A DNA stretch of 64,000 nt from assembly GCF_902686445.1 (NCBI RefSeq), contig NC_062218.1:129388594-129452593 (forward strand). Direction: 5' to 3'. Position 1 is the first letter of the stretch. Every line of letters begins with the position of its first letter. Position numbers and translations under genes: made by a program. The stretch comes from Sciurus carolinensis. Lineage: Eukaryota > Chordata > Mammalia > Rodentia > Sciuridae. Shown here piece by piece: positions 1-12,453 of the stretch. The notes below the pieces were generated by a model that made no database searches, had not been told where the DNA came from, and saw only the letters and a program-made list of their open reading frames with translations.

Positions 1-109
1 ACCCTGTCTCTAAATAAAATATTAAAAAGGACTGGGGATGTGGCTCAGGGGTTAAACACCTCTAGGTTCAATCCCTGGCACCTAAATAAATAAATAAATA
101 AATAAATAA
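1..109 (+). repeat. MEN SINE, 3' end only, with (AAAT)n tail
   Basis: Cut by the window edge. Shows the linker 'ctgtctctaaataaaat', the ID half, then (AAAT)n at 86-109. Confidence 0.85.
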
Positions 110-432
110 AATATGGATTTTAATTAATGATTACTATAACATTCAAGCACAGACTAAAGGTCTGGCTCCATGTATACCAGAGGTTGTATTATCAGATTCC
201 TCTGCATATCATTGTGTCTCCATCTTGTATGGCCTAATGGATACAATAGCAAAAACCTGTCCAGTTGCCAGGACAGGAAGATGTCAGTTTAATTTTCTCT
301 GCTTGAAGATCTAGGTGCCATTTTCTACTCTTTAATGAATGGTGTCACATGATTTAGAAACACAATGAGCCACTGGCAGACCAAAATTCTTTCAGGATAC
401 ATGAAAGGATGCCATTTTAAAACCTGATTTAA

Positions 433-650
433 AGATGGGCATGGTGCAGCACTACTGTAAACCCAGCTACGTGAGAGGCTGAGGCAAGAGGATTTTTGGT
501 TTGAGGTCAGCCTGGGCAACTCAGTGAGACTCTGACCTAAAATGAAACTTTAAAAAAAGGGCTGGGAATGTAGCTCAGTGGTAAAGAACTTGCCTAGCAG
601 GCTCAAAGCCCTGGATTCAATCACAAGTACTGTTAAACACAAAAACAAAC
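433..650 (+). repeat. MEN SINE
   Basis: B1 half with gggcatggtg...gaggctgaggcaag, ID half from about 560 with intact A-box-like tagctcagtgg, A-rich end. Confidence 0.9.
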
Positions 651-655
651 AAAAA

Positions 656-1847
656 CCCCCCAAAAAATCTTACTTGAAATAGATATATCATTTTCTCATT
701 GCTACAAGCATGAACAAAAAATGCAGTCTGCCTAGTTATGGACCCTCATCCTTTATATATATTTATAAATATGTAAGAAACAATATATATAGCAACAACA
801 CACTGGCAGAATACATGAAAAATAAAAAGGTTGCATTTTAGTTTTACTTTTGCCACAATTCATCATTAACTCAAAAAAATCTATCAGTAAGACTGTATTA
901 AGTAAAAATGGCAGAGTATAAATCTCCAAGTCAGTCCCTCTACAAAAACTGGGAATAAAAGTGCAAAACATGTCAGAGTTTATTTAAACTCTGGGAACTA
1001 ATCAAAAGTTTTGCAGCAACCAAGCAAACACTCGAGGAAAAACAAAAACAGCTGCATCTCAGTAACAGTTATTCAGTGTTTTAACTTATCCTGACCCCAC
1101 AACCCCTCAAACACCCTCACCCACTCCCCACTAAAAGCCTTCAGGATAGAAGCAGTCTACATTTCTGGTATCAGAAAGAACACTATTCTCAAAGAAATGT
1201 TTGTTTTGATCTGTCTGGTGGTTTTCCCTGAAAGACCAGCTCAAAGGCTTGCCTGTATTTCACAAAACTTAAACTCTCCAAGGGCGAAGACAGTTAGCTA
1301 CTCAGTGCGGAGGACACATTTGTCAAAAGGTAAATGCATTAGCCACTACCCTGTGGGACAAGAGAAAATGGCTGGGGCAAAAGACAAAAAAGCTAGGGAG
1401 AAAAGGCTGGCGACTGAAATCCTTTGGGGAATAAAGCCATTGTAAAGCTCCCACAATTCGTGAGCATCTAGAAGGCCATGTGCAAGCTCACAGTTGAGCC
1501 TATGCTTAGAAAAGATAGAGATGATCCTAAGCTCTCACCGTACACAGACCAGCAGACTCTGCAAGTTAAAGTGTAAAAGATAATGCAGTTATAAACTTTC
1601 TGGGTGAGATATGAATGCTTGCCCCAATGTAGACAGACAGCATATCTAAAAACACTAATATATTTTTTCCTTTACAGGCATTTAAGGAAATCTGTTATCA
1701 CTAGATGACTTCAATACTAACTATACAAAACTAGTATGGAAAAGTCATTAAACAAACAACTACCACGAGTAGCAGTAATAAAGAACAGGGAGACGGGAGA
1801 TTCGGGTTTATAGTCAATACATACAAAATTCTCGTTTTCACCCAGGG
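656..1847. other. DDX46 last captured intron, no recognised element
   Basis: About 1.2 kb of AT-rich sequence that matches no repeat I know and carries no exon I recognise. I looked here for the missing last DDX46 exon (ANELAVQ...GRYKVL) on the minus strand and did not find it. Short open frames at 753-971 and 1197-1445 resemble nothing. Confidence 0.5.
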
Positions 1848-1945
1848 CGGTGGCTCATGCCTGTAATAACAGCTCAGTTGGTAGAGTGCTTGCCTCACAA
1901 GCACAAGGCCCTGGTTCAATCCCCAGCATGGCAAAAAAAAAAAAA
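1848..1945 (+). repeat. Chimeric SINE: B1 head joined to ID body
   Basis: Begins as a B1/MEN head (gggcggtggctcatgcctgtaat) and passes directly into an ID at agctcagttggtag, skipping the rest of B1 and the ID start. Poly(A) end. Confidence 0.8.
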
Positions 1946-2107
1946 AACCCAGTTTTCAACAAAAAAATTCAAAGTCATGCAAATGAAAAAGAAAACAAGG
2001 TCCATATACCAGTGAAAAAAATTAGTAATAAAAATTAATAATAAAAATTTTTTTTTAGCTCAAATAGCTAAAAGAAACCTTAGACAAAGAACTATAAAGA
2101 GTAAAGA

Positions 2108-2235
2108 GGGCTGGAGTTGTAGCTCAGTGGTAGAGCACTTGCCTAGCATGTATGGAGTGCTGGGTTTGATTCTCAGCACCACATATAAATAAATAAAAAT
2201 AAAGGTCCATCGACAACTAAAAACAAAAACAACAA
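2108..2235 (+). repeat. ID SINE with sciurid tail
   Basis: tRNA-Ala-like body with AGC-type loop (cctagcat), then cacatataaataaat and a 'ggtccatcgacaact' tail. Confidence 0.92.
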
Positions 2236-2349
2236 CAAAAAAATACTATTATTAAAAAAATAATAACTAAAGAAAACCAGGAAAATCATAACTACCAAAA
2301 TAGAGAATATCACATTGAAGAGACAGAAATAATAGGGCTGACAGAACAA

Positions 2350-3694
2350 TTGGACAGAAGAAAGAAATTAAAGGAATACAAATAGGAAAAGAAAAGCTCA
2401 AACTATCCCTATTTGCCGACAACATAATTCTATGTAAGCCCAAAAAACTCCCATCAGAAAGCTTCTAGAACTCATAAACAAATTCAACAAAGTAGCAGGA
2501 TATAAAATTAACCACAAATTCAATTGCATTCCTATGCAAAAATGATGAATCAGCTGAAAGAGAAATCAGGAAAACTATCCCATTCAAAATAGCTTAAAAA
2601 AAAAAATACTTGGAACTCAATCTAACAAAAGAGGTGAAAGACTTCTACAATGTTAAACTACAGAACACTAAAGAAATACATTGAAGAAGACCTTAGAAGA
2701 TGGAAAGATCTCTCATGTTCTTGAATAAGCAGAATTAATATTGTCAAAATAGCCATACTACCAAAAACACTATACAGGTTTAATGCAATTCCTATTAAAA
2801 TTCCAATGTTGAGGGCTGGGGATATAGCTCAGATGGTAGAGTGCTTAACTTGGAAGCATGAGGTGCTGGGTTCAATCCCCAGCATCACAAAACAAAACAA
2901 AAACATCAACAACAACAACAACAACAAAAAACCAATCATGTACTTTATGGAAACAGAAAAAGCAATAAAGAAATTCATTTGGAAAAATAAGAGGCCCAGA
3001 ATAGCCAAAGCAATCCTTAGTGCAAAAAGTGAAGCAGGAGGCATCATAATTATACTATAATTATAATTATACACCTTAAATTATACTATGGAGCTATAGT
3101 AACAAAAACAGAATAGTAATGGCATAAAAACAGACATGAAGGCCAATGGAACAGAATAGAAGACACAGAGATAAACCCACATATATACAGTTATCTCATA
3201 ATAGACAAAGGCACTACAAACATACATTGGAGAAAAGATAGCCTCTTTAACAAATGGTGCTGGGAAAACTGGAAATCCATGTGTAGTAGAATGAAATGTA
3301 ACCCCTCTCACCCTGCACAAAACTCCACTCAAAGTGGATCAAGGACCTAGGCATTAGACCAGAGACCCTGTGTAGGCCCAACGATCATGTTGGCTTAGGA
3401 ACCAACTTTCTCAACAAGACTTCTAAACCTCAAGAAGTAAAATTAAGAATCAATAAATGGGATGATATTAAGATTCTTCATAGCAAAGGAAACAATCAAG
3501 AACTTAAAGAGAGAATCTACAGAATGGGAGAAAAATCTTTGCCACCTGCACCTCAGATAGAGCATTAATCTCCAGGATATACGAAGAACTCAAAAAACTT
3601 AACACCAAAAAAACAAATAACCCAATCAACAAATGAGCAAAGAACTGAACAAGCACTTCACAGAAGAAGAAATATACCAATAGTCAAGAAATAT
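2350..3694 (+). mobile_element. L1 ORF2 fragment, 3' part of RT to C-terminal region
   Basis: Collinear with the ORF2 of the larger L1 at about 8130-9360 (same 'aaattcatttggaa..aataagaggcccagaatagcc' track) but more diverged, with many stops. Interrupted by an ID at 2811-2930. It stops abruptly where the next L1 begins. Confidence 0.88.
2811..2930 (+). repeat. ID SINE inside the L1 fragment
   Basis: Intact A-box and gttcaatcccc B-box; long (CAA)n-type tail at 2888-2930. Confidence 0.92.
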
Positions 3695-4372
3695 ACAGGG
3701 GAGAGATCCAAGATGGTGGACTAGAGGGAGGCTGCATTACTTGTCGCTCCATAACTCAGGTTTCAAGCAGAGGATACCTGTTTCTCAGTGAGGCAGTTTT
3801 TGCTGCTTATCAATCCCCTGATGTTTACCCCATTGTCTACTGCGATCAACTGCAATCTGCCAGCATATAGACTAATTTTTGAGTGCAGACTGCTCACTGA
3901 TGGGCACCTATCATTTGCCATTTGCTGGCCTCTTGCCTGTCCATCACCTGCCTTTTCCTACCCATTACCCACTACCTGAGGTTCAACTGCTGATCGTCAG
4001 ACAGCAGCCAGCAGACCAACCCCAGACCGCCAGTGTATCGCCAGCTGTCTGCTGTTGCCTTGAAGTCCACTGTCAAAGTACCTGCAGGTTTGATTACACG
4101 TGGCTGCCGCCATTTTGAGACAACAGCCAGAACCTGTAGGATGACTGGCCAGACTGACTGACCCTGTCTCCAGGACACTTCAGATCGACCAACCACTCCC
4201 TGCCTCTGGGCCCCCCAGACCGACTGACTGCACCCAGCCTCTAGGATCCCTCAACCAGACCAACCTCACCTCCAAGACCTCCAGCCGACGATGCCCATCC
4301 CGAGCTGCAGTTCCCCATTTGCCAACACATTTGGAAGCCAGAGCAGACATCTTGGATTATCCTGGAAGCAGT

Positions 4373-4418
4373 AGCTCCCATCTTTAGGAAGCTACTAAAG
4401 CTCCTAAAGATGGGAGCT
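4373..4418 (+). repeat. Inverted repeat (hairpin) in L1 5' UTR
   Basis: 17-nt arms agctcccatctttagga and tcctaaagatgggagct, with a further gct/agc pair inside and a short loop. Confidence 0.85.
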
Positions 4419-4996
4419 CATTGTCAGGTACCTCTCATACATCAGGCTACTGAAGACTGGGAGGTGTGAATAGTATATGACTCTTATAGAATAGATTTTT
4501 TTTTTCTTTTTTTCTTCTTTTTTGAAAATAATTTAAGTTTTTATTTCTTAACTTTTCTTGCTCTATTTCCCTTTTGTTTACCTGTTTCCTCAGAATCTCT
4601 TTCTCCCTTTTCTCATGCTAACAACCAACTTCTTTTGATTACACTTTCACTCTTTCTACGATCTAGAACCTCTATATACTCTTTTCTTATCCCATTAACA
4701 GCTACATCCTATACCCCTCCCCATCCTCTTTGTCCTCCATTAGAAACTGCAGACCTTATTGCAAATCTTTTTCTTATATTGTAGATAATAATTGAACTCA
4801 TTCTGTTTATTATTACAACATTCTTAACGTCTTCCTAGGGGCTATTTGGTTTAGGGTTGCATATTGTCTGTACTGGGCACTGCTAATATTGATCTCCCCC
4901 TTAAAGAAAAGATTTTGGAAAACCTAAAGGGTCACTATAAGCCTATAGGGGGGAAACGGCAATACCCCAGATCTGCACTGCTAGAGGGGAAGATAC

Positions 4997-5949
4997 ATGA
5001 ATAACATGAAAAGAAAAAGGAAGAAAATGATCCAAACAAACCTAGATTCTATAATAGAATACAGTGACAGCACGGTAGAAGAAATGTCAGAAAAGGAGTT
5101 CAGAATATACATGATTAAGATGATTCATGAAGCAAAGGATGAGATAAGAGAGCAAATGCAGGCAATGAATGATCATTCCAATAAGCAGTTGAAAGAACAA
5201 CTGCAGGAAGCAAAAGATCATTTCAACAAAGAGATAGAGATTCTAAAAAACAAACAAACAAACAAAAAAAACCCCAAAACAACAATAACAACAAAAAACA
5301 AACAGAAATCCTTGAAATGAAGAAAACAAACCAAATAAAAAACTTAATGGAAAGCATCACCAACAGACTAGACCACTTACTTGAAAGACATAATTACAGA
5401 CAATGAAGACAAAATATTTAATGTTGAAAATAAAGTTGCCCAAACAGAGAAGATGATAAGAAATCATGAAGAGAACCTCCAAGAACTATGGACATCATGA
5501 AAAGACCAAATTTAAGAATTATCAGGATTGAGGAAGGCACGGAGATACAAACCAAAGGCATGAACAACCTATTCAATGAAATAATATCAGAAAATTCCCC
5601 AACCCTGAAGAATGAAATGGAAAATCAAATACAAGAGATTATCAGAACACCAAATGCACAAAATCACAACAGATCCACATCACGGCACATTATAATGAAA
5701 ATGCCTAACATACAAAATAAAGATAGGATTTTGAAGGCTGCGAGAGAAAAGCATCAGATTACACACAGGGGGAAACCAATACGGATCTCAGCAGATTTCT
5801 CAGTCCAGACTCTAAAAGCTAGAAGGGCCTGGAACAACATATTTCAAGCTCTGAAAGAATATGGTTGCCAAATAAGAATCCTATACCCAGCAAAACTAAC
5901 CTTTAGATTTGAAGATGAAATAAAATCCTTCCATGATAATAAAAGTTAA
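4997..5949 (+). pseudogene. L1 ORF1 (RNA-binding protein), disrupted
   Basis: N-terminal coiled part is open from MNNMKRKRKK to about 5320, where an A/C-rich expansion (5247-5312, CAAA and CAA units) breaks the frame. The RRM/C-terminal part is open from 5488, with RIIRIEEGTEIQTKGMNNLF and later RRAWNNIFQALKE typical of L1 ORF1p. Ends at the stop at 5947-5949. Confidence 0.88.
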
Positions 5950-6117
5950 ATGAATTTACATATAGAAAGCCTGTACTACAGAATATTCTCAAAAAAATAT
6001 TCCATGAGGAGGAAATGAAAAACAACAATGTAGGTCAGCAAAGCGAGGAAATACCTTAAAGAAAATTCCATTCAAAGGAGAAACCAAGCCAAGTTAAAAA
6101 CCAAAAATAAGCCCAAA

Positions 6118-9100
6118 TGACTGGGAATACAAATCATATCTCAATAATAACCCTGAACATTAATGGCTTAATTCATCAATCAAAAGACATACACTGGCAG
6201 AATGGATTAAAAAGAAAGACCCAACAATATGCTGCCTTCAAGGGATTCATCTCATAGAAAAAGACATCCAGACTAAAGGTGAAAGGATGGGAAAAAACCT
6301 ACCACATGCACAGACTTAGTAAAAAAGCGGGGGTTTCCATCCTTATTTCAGATAAAGTGGACTTCAAGCCAAAGTTAGTCAGAAGGAATAAAGAATGACA
6401 TTTCATACTGCTTAAGGGAACCATAAATCAGGAAGACATAATGATCGTAAATATTTATGCCCCAAACAACAGTGCATCCATGTACATCAAACAAATCCTT
6501 CTTGATTCCAGGAATCAAATAGACCACAACACAATAATTATGGGTGACTTTAACACACCACTGTCACCACTGGATAGATCTTCCATACAAAAACTAAACA
6601 AAGAAACCATAGAACACAATAACACAATCAATAACTTAGACTTCACAGTCATATATAGAATATTCCATCCATCAACAAGTGAATACACTTTCTTCTCAGC
6701 AGTACGTTACCTTCTCAAAAATAGACTATATGTTATGCCACAAAGTAGCCCTTAGTACATGCAAAAAAATAGATACTACCTTGTGTTCTATCAGATCATA
6801 ATGGAATGAAATTAGAAATCAATGACAAAATAAAAAACAAATTACTCCAACAACTGGAGACTAAATAATATGCTATTGAATGAAGCATAGATAACAGAAA
6901 ACATCAGGGAGGAGATAAAAAAAAATTCTTAGAGGTAAATGAGAATGATGACACAACATATCAAAATCTCTGGGATACTATGAAAGCAGTACTAAGGAAA
7001 ATTCATTGCATGGAGTACATTCAAGAAAAGAATAAAAAATCAACAACTAAATGACCTAACATTACAGCTCAAAGCCCTAGAAAAAGAATACAACAACAGC
7101 AAAGGTAGTAGAAGACAGGAAATAATTAAAATCAGAGCTGAAATCAATGAAAGTGAAACAAAAGAAACAATTCAAAAAATTGACAAAATAAAAAGTTGGT
7201 TCTTTGAAAAAGTAAACAAAATGGACAAACCCTTAGCCACATTAACAAAGACAAGGAGACAGAAAACTTGGATTACTAAAATTTATGATGAAAAAGGAAA
7301 TATCATGACTGAAATACAGAACCTAATGAGAAGCTACTTTGAAAATCTATATTCCAACAAAATAGAAAATACCGAAGACATAGACAAATTCTTAGAGACA
7401 TATGATCCTCCCAAACTGAACCAGGAGGACATATACAATTTAAACAGATCAATATCAAGCAATGAAATAGAAGAAGCCATCAAAAGCCTACCAACCAAGA
7501 AAAGCCCAGGACCCAATACATTCTCATTCAAGTTCTATAAGACCTTCAAAGAAGTACTCATTCCAATATTTCTCAAAGTATCCCAGGAAATAGAAAAGGA
7601 GGGAACCCTACCAAACTCACTGTATGAAGCTAATATCACCCTCATACCCAAACCAGGCAAAGGCACATCAAGGAAAGAAAATTTTACACCAGTATCTTTG
7701 ATGAATATAGATGCAAAAATCCTTAACAAAATCCTGGCAAACCACATCCAAAAACATATTAAGAAGATAGTGCAACACGATCAAGTGGGGTTCATCTGGG
7801 GAATGCAAGGTTGGTTCATCATCTGGAAATCAATAAATGTAATTTATCACATCAACAGACTTAAGGTTAAGAATCATATGGTTATTTCAATTGACACAGA
7901 GAAAGTGTTCGACAAAATACAACACCCCTTCATGCTAAAAACACTAGAAAAAATAGGGACAGTAGGAACATACCTCAATATTGTAAAGGTATTTATGCTA
8001 AGCCCATGACCAACATCATTCTTAATGGAAAAAAACTGAATGCTTTCCCTTTAAAAACTGGAACAAGACAGGGATGCCCTCTTTCATCACTTCTATTCAA
8101 CACTGTCCTTGAAATACTAGCCAAAGCAATTAGACAGACTAAAGAAATTAAAGGGATATGAATAGGAAAAGAGGAACTTGAGCTGTCACTATTTACTGAT
8201 GACATGATTCTCTATTTAGAGGATCCAAAAAACTCCTCCAGAAAACTTATAGACCTCATCAAAGAATTCAGCAAAATACCAGGATATAAAATCAACATGC
8301 ATAAATCTAAAGCATTTTTATATATAAGTGATGAAACATCTGAAAGGGAAATGAGGAAAACAACTCCATTTGCAATAGCCTCAAAAAACAAAAATAAAAT
8401 ACTTGGGAATCAATCTAACCAAAGAGGTGAAAGATCTCTACAATGAAAACTACAGAACCTAAAAGAAATTGAAGAAGACCTTGGAAGATGGAAAGATTTC
8501 CCATGTTCTTGAAAGGCAGAATTAATATTATCAAAATGGCCATACTTCCAAAGGTGCTATACAGATTTAACACAATTCCAATTAAAATCCCTATGACATT
8601 TCTCATAGAAAGAGAAAAAGCAATCATGAAATTCATCTGGAAGAACAAAAGACCCAGAATAGCCAAAGCAATCCTGGGCAGGAAGAATGATACAGGAGGT
8701 ATCACTATAGCAGATCTTAAACTCTACTATAGAGCAATAGTAACAAAAATGGCATGGTACTGGCACCAAAATAGACAGGTAGACCAATGGCACAGGATAG
8801 AAAACATGGAGACATATCCACATAAATTCAGTTATCTCATACTAGATACAGGTGCCAAAAAACTTACAATGGAGGAAAAATAGCCTCTTCAACAAATGGT
8901 GCTGGGAAAACTGGAAATACATATGCAGTAAAATGAAATTAAACCCCTATCTCTCACCTGGTACAAAATGCAATTTACAATGGATCAAGGATCTAGGAAT
9001 TAGACCTGAGACCCTTCACCAAATAGAAGAAAAAGTTAGGCCCGAATCTCCATCACGTTGGCTTAGGACCAGACTTCCTTAACAAGACCCCCACAGTGCA

Positions 9101-9900
9101 AGAAATAAAAGAAAGAATCAATAAATGGGATAGATTCAAACTAAAAAGTTTTTTCTCAGCACAGGAAACAATCAATAATGTGAAAAGAGAGCCTACAGAG
9201 TGGGAGAAAATCTTTTGCACACACACTTCAGACAGAGCACTCATCTCCAAAGTTTATAAAGAACTTAAAAAACTTTACAACCCAAGTACAAAGAACCCAA
9301 CCAATAAATGGGTTAAGGAAATGGGCAGACACATCACAGAAGATATACAGGTGATCAACAAATATATGAAAAAGTGTTCATCATCCCTGGTAATTAGAGA
9401 AATTCAAATTAAAACCACCCTAAGATTTCATCTAACTCCAATTAGAATGGCTATTATCAAGAACACAAGCAATAATAAATAAGTGTTTGTGTGAATGTGG
9501 GGTAAAGGCACCCTCATACATTGTGGTGAAGTTGTAAATTGGTGCAGCCACTCTGAAAAACAGTATGGAGATCCTCAGAAAGCTTGGAATGGACCTACCA
9601 TCTGACCCAGCTATCCCATTCCTTGTTTTATATCCAAAGGACTTAAAATCAGCATACTACAGTGACACAGCCACATCAATGTTTACAGCAGCTTAATTCA
9701 CAATAGCAAGGTTATAGAACCAACCTAGGTGCCCTACAATGGATGAATGGATAAAGAAAATGTGGTATATACACAATGGAATATTATTCAGCCTCAAAGA
9801 AGAATGTGGCAGTTGCCAGCAAATAGAACTGGAGACTTTCATGCTAAGTGAAATAAGCCAGTCCCAAAAACCAAAGATAGAATGTTCTCTCTGATATGTG
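6118..9900 (+). pseudogene. L1 ORF2 (endonuclease/reverse transcriptase), disrupted
   Basis: Endonuclease motifs NIYAPN (about 6450) and MGDFN (about 6540) are visible. The RT core is open at 7221-8009 ([17 protein letters not shown], then DQVGFI and a diverged [14 protein letters not shown]). The catalytic box reads FTDD at about 8190, where L1 RT normally has FADD. The C-terminal region is split over several frames to about 9900. Not a host gene. Confidence 0.9.
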
Positions 9901-10146
9901 GATGCCAACAAGCAATAGGGGGGAGAGAATAGAAGTTCACTGAATTAGACAAAGAGGAATGAAGGGAAGGGAGGTAGGATAGGAATAGGAAAGATAATAG
10001 AATGAATCAGATATAACTTTCCTAGGTTCATATATGAATATATGACCAGTGTAACTCCACATCATGGACAACCACAAGAATGGATCCTCACATACACTTA
10101 CTGTCATGTATATTTAAAAAGAACAAATTAAAAAATGTATTAATAG

Positions 10147-10235
10147 GGTTGGGAGTATAGCTCAGTGGTAATAATATACACCTAACATGCACAAAGTCCT
10201 GGGTTCAATTCCCAGCACCCAAGAAAGAGAGAGAA
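10147..10235 (+). repeat. ID SINE
   Basis: Body with degraded middle (gtggtaataatatacacc), intact gttcaattcccagcacc, GA-rich tail. Confidence 0.85.
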
Positions 10236-10254
10236 AATGGAACCAAAAAAATTC

Positions 10255-10467
10255 GGGGCCTGGTCCAGTGGTGCATGCCTGTAATCCCAGCAGCTCTGAG
10301 GCTGAGGCATGAGGATCATGAGTACAAAGCCAGCCTCAGTGGCAAAGTGAGTGCTAAGCAACTCAGTGAGACCCTGTCTCTAAATAAAGTACAAAATAGG
10401 TTGGGGATATGGCTCAGTGGTTGAGTGCCCCTAATTTTAATCCCTGGTATCCCCACCTCCCCCCAAA
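10255..10467 (+). repeat. MEN SINE
   Basis: Both halves present, including the diagnostic linker gctaagcaactcagtgagacc and ctctaaataaag. Confidence 0.93.
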
Positions 10468-10764
10468 TATTCTGGGGTTGTAAAGTACAGTAACTGGAAC
10501 AAAAAAAATGCATTAGAGAGGTTCATCAGCAAATTTAAGCAAACAGAAGAATTACAAAATTTGAAGATAGGTCAATCAAGATTGAGTCAAGAAGACAGAA
10601 TTAAAAGGAATGAAGAAAAATGATCAGGGCCTAAAAGACTTGTGGAACACCATCAAATGTACCAACATATGCATAACTAGTTTCAGAGAAGTGCAAAAGG
10701 AGAAAAATAATACATGAAGAAATGACCAAAAATTTGATGAAAACATGAAATCTATACATCTAAA

Positions 10765-10940
10765 TTTTTTTTTTTTTAATAACCCAGAAGTGCTTCACCC
10801 TCAGCTACATCCCTGGCCTTATATTTTGAGACTGCATCTTCTTAAATTTAATGGTTGGTCTTGAACTTGCAATCCTCTACTGCAGCTTCCTGAGTCACTG
10901 AGATTACAGGTACATGCCACATGACCAGCATTCCCGCCAC
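10765..10940 (-). repeat. MEN SINE
   Basis: Reverse B1 half ending ggttggtcttgaacttgcaa...gattacaggtacatgcc; poly(T) start on this strand. Confidence 0.85.
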
Positions 10941-10967
10941 CCCGCCCCGCCCCCGCTGCCACCTCCC

Positions 10968-11040
10968 AGTATTGAGGATTAAACCCAGGGTCTCATACAT
11001 GCTAGGTAAGTGTTCTAACACTGAGCTACATCCCAGCCCT
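10968..11040 (-). repeat. ID SINE
   Basis: Reverse ID body (attaaacccagggtctcata...gagctacatcccagccct). A GC-rich CCCCGCC stretch separates it from the previous SINE. Confidence 0.85.
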
Positions 11041-11052
11041 CCCAAAAATCTT

Positions 11053-11385
11053 TTTTTTTTTTTTTTTAAACTTTGAATATATTTCTTTCTTTTTTTTTTT
11101 TAAATTATTGTAAACAAATGGGATACATGTTGTTTCTCTGTTTGTACATGGCGTAAAGGCATACCATTTGTGTAATCATAAATTTACATAGGGTAATGTT
11201 GTTTGATTCATTCTGTTATTATTTTCCCTTCCCCCCAACCCTCCCACCCCTCTTTTCCCTCTATACAGTCCTTCCTTCCTCCATTCTTGCCCCCCTCCCT
11301 AACCCTAACTCTAACCCTAACACTAACCCCTCCCACCCCCCATTATGTGTCATCAGCCACTTATTAGCGATATCATTCGTCCTTC
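11053..11385 (-). mobile_element. 5'-truncated L1 3' end with 14-bp target duplication
   Basis: Starts with poly(T), then L1 3' UTR text homologous to 47900-48180. Flanked by exact duplicates ctcccaaaaatctt at 11039-11052 and 11386-11399. Contains a telomere-like C3TAA tract not present in the other copy. Confidence 0.93.
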
Positions 11386-11432
11386 CTCCCAAAAATCTTA
11401 AACAAAACAAAACAAAATACCCCAACCATGTA

Positions 11433-11600
11433 GAGCTGGGTATGGTGGCACATGACTTTGATCTCAGCTACTCAGGAGGCTAAAGCAGGATAGCAGGCCA
11501 GCCTGGGCAAGTTGTGGGACTCTGTCCCAAAATTTTAAAAGGCTGGTGAGGTAATGTGGGGAGGGAGGTAGTTAAGTGCCCTGGTTAAATACTTCCCTCC
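11433..11600 (+). repeat. MEN SINE, degraded
   Basis: B1 half clear (gctgggtatggtggcacatg); ID half eroded (aggctggtgaggtaatgtgg). Confidence 0.8.
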
Positions 11601-11659
11601 CTGCCCCAAATCCAAGTAGAACATTCTCAAAAAATATCAAAGTGTCAAAACATAATGAG

Positions 11660-11870
11660 AAGCCCAGAGCAAAAGCGCATGCCTGTAACCCAGTTACTTG
11701 GAAGGGTGAGGCAGGAGAATGGCAAGTTCAAGATCAGCCTGGGCAATTTAGCAAGATTCTGTCTCAAAATAAAAGGGCTGCAAAGGTAGCTCAGTGGTAG
11801 AGAAACCTGCGTTCAATCTCCAGTACCAAAACACACACACACACACACACACACATACACACACACACAA
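11660..11870 (+). repeat. MEN SINE with (CA)n tail
   Basis: ID half has a deletion between gtggtagag and ctgcgttcaatctcc. The tail has become (CA)n at 11829-11869. Confidence 0.88.
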
Positions 11871-12010
11871 GAAAGAATCCTGGAAAAGCAACTCATCACC
11901 TACTGGCAGAGACCACAGAAGTCAGAAGGCTGAGGATGACGTACAAAGTGCCAAAAGAAAAAACTGTCAACCAACTCTATATCCAGAATACTGTACTTCA
12001 AAAATGAAGG

Positions 12011-12130
12011 TGTAGCTGGACATGATGGTACAAGCCTGTATTCACAACAGCTAACCAGGAAAATAAAGCAAGACTTGGAAGTTCAAGGCCAGGCTGGGCA
12101 ATTTAGCAAGACTTCCTCTCAAAAACAAAC
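12011..12130 (+). repeat. B1-type SINE monomer
   Basis: agctggacatgatggtacaagcctgta...gcaagacttcctctcaaaaac; no ID half. Confidence 0.8.
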
Positions 12131-12310
12131 CAACTACCAAAAATGAAAGTAGAAAAAATTATTTTTACAGGTAAAATCAAAATATTCTCAGTTAAACAAA
12201 AAAGTAGAGTTCATTGCTAGTAGACCTGTCCTAGAAGAAATCCTAAGGGGAATCCTTCATACTGAATGAAAAGACATTAGTAATCTGAATCCACATGAAG
12301 AAATAAAGCA

Positions 12311-12410
12311 TAGGGGCTCAGTGGTAGAGTGCTTGTCTAGCATGTGGGTTTGATTCTCAGCACCACATACAAATAAATGAATAAAATAAAGTTCCATCAA
12401 CATCTTAAAA

Positions 12411-12453
<43 letters not shown>

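Larger units (their letters stand above)
3697..10137 (+). mobile_element. Near-full-length L1 retrotransposon (inactive)
   Basis: Autonomous non-LTR retrotransposon, about 6.4 kb, orientated against DDX46. A 5' UTR starts 'agatccaagatggtggacta' at about 3704. ORF1 and ORF2 follow in order, then a short 3' UTR and A-rich end at 10110-10137. Both ORFs are interrupted by stops and frameshifts, so it cannot move by its own proteins. Being nearly complete at 5' yet broken suggests moderate age. It abuts an older L1 piece on its left; clear target-site duplications were not found. Confidence 0.92.

Noticed and set aside
1197..1445. 82-codon plus-strand open frame as an exon of a neighbour gene
   Set aside because: No recognisable similarity, no splice context argued for it, and length is within chance.
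5488..5949. 153-codon open frame as a host gene
   Set aside because: It is the C-terminal half of L1 ORF1, within a complete L1 layout.
7221..8009. 262-codon open frame as a host gene
   Set aside because: It is the RT portion of a broken L1 ORF2; flanking frames continue the same protein.
11298..11332. True interstitial telomere or fusion site
   Set aside because: Only about 30 bp, degenerate, and wholly inside an L1 3' UTR with its own target duplication.
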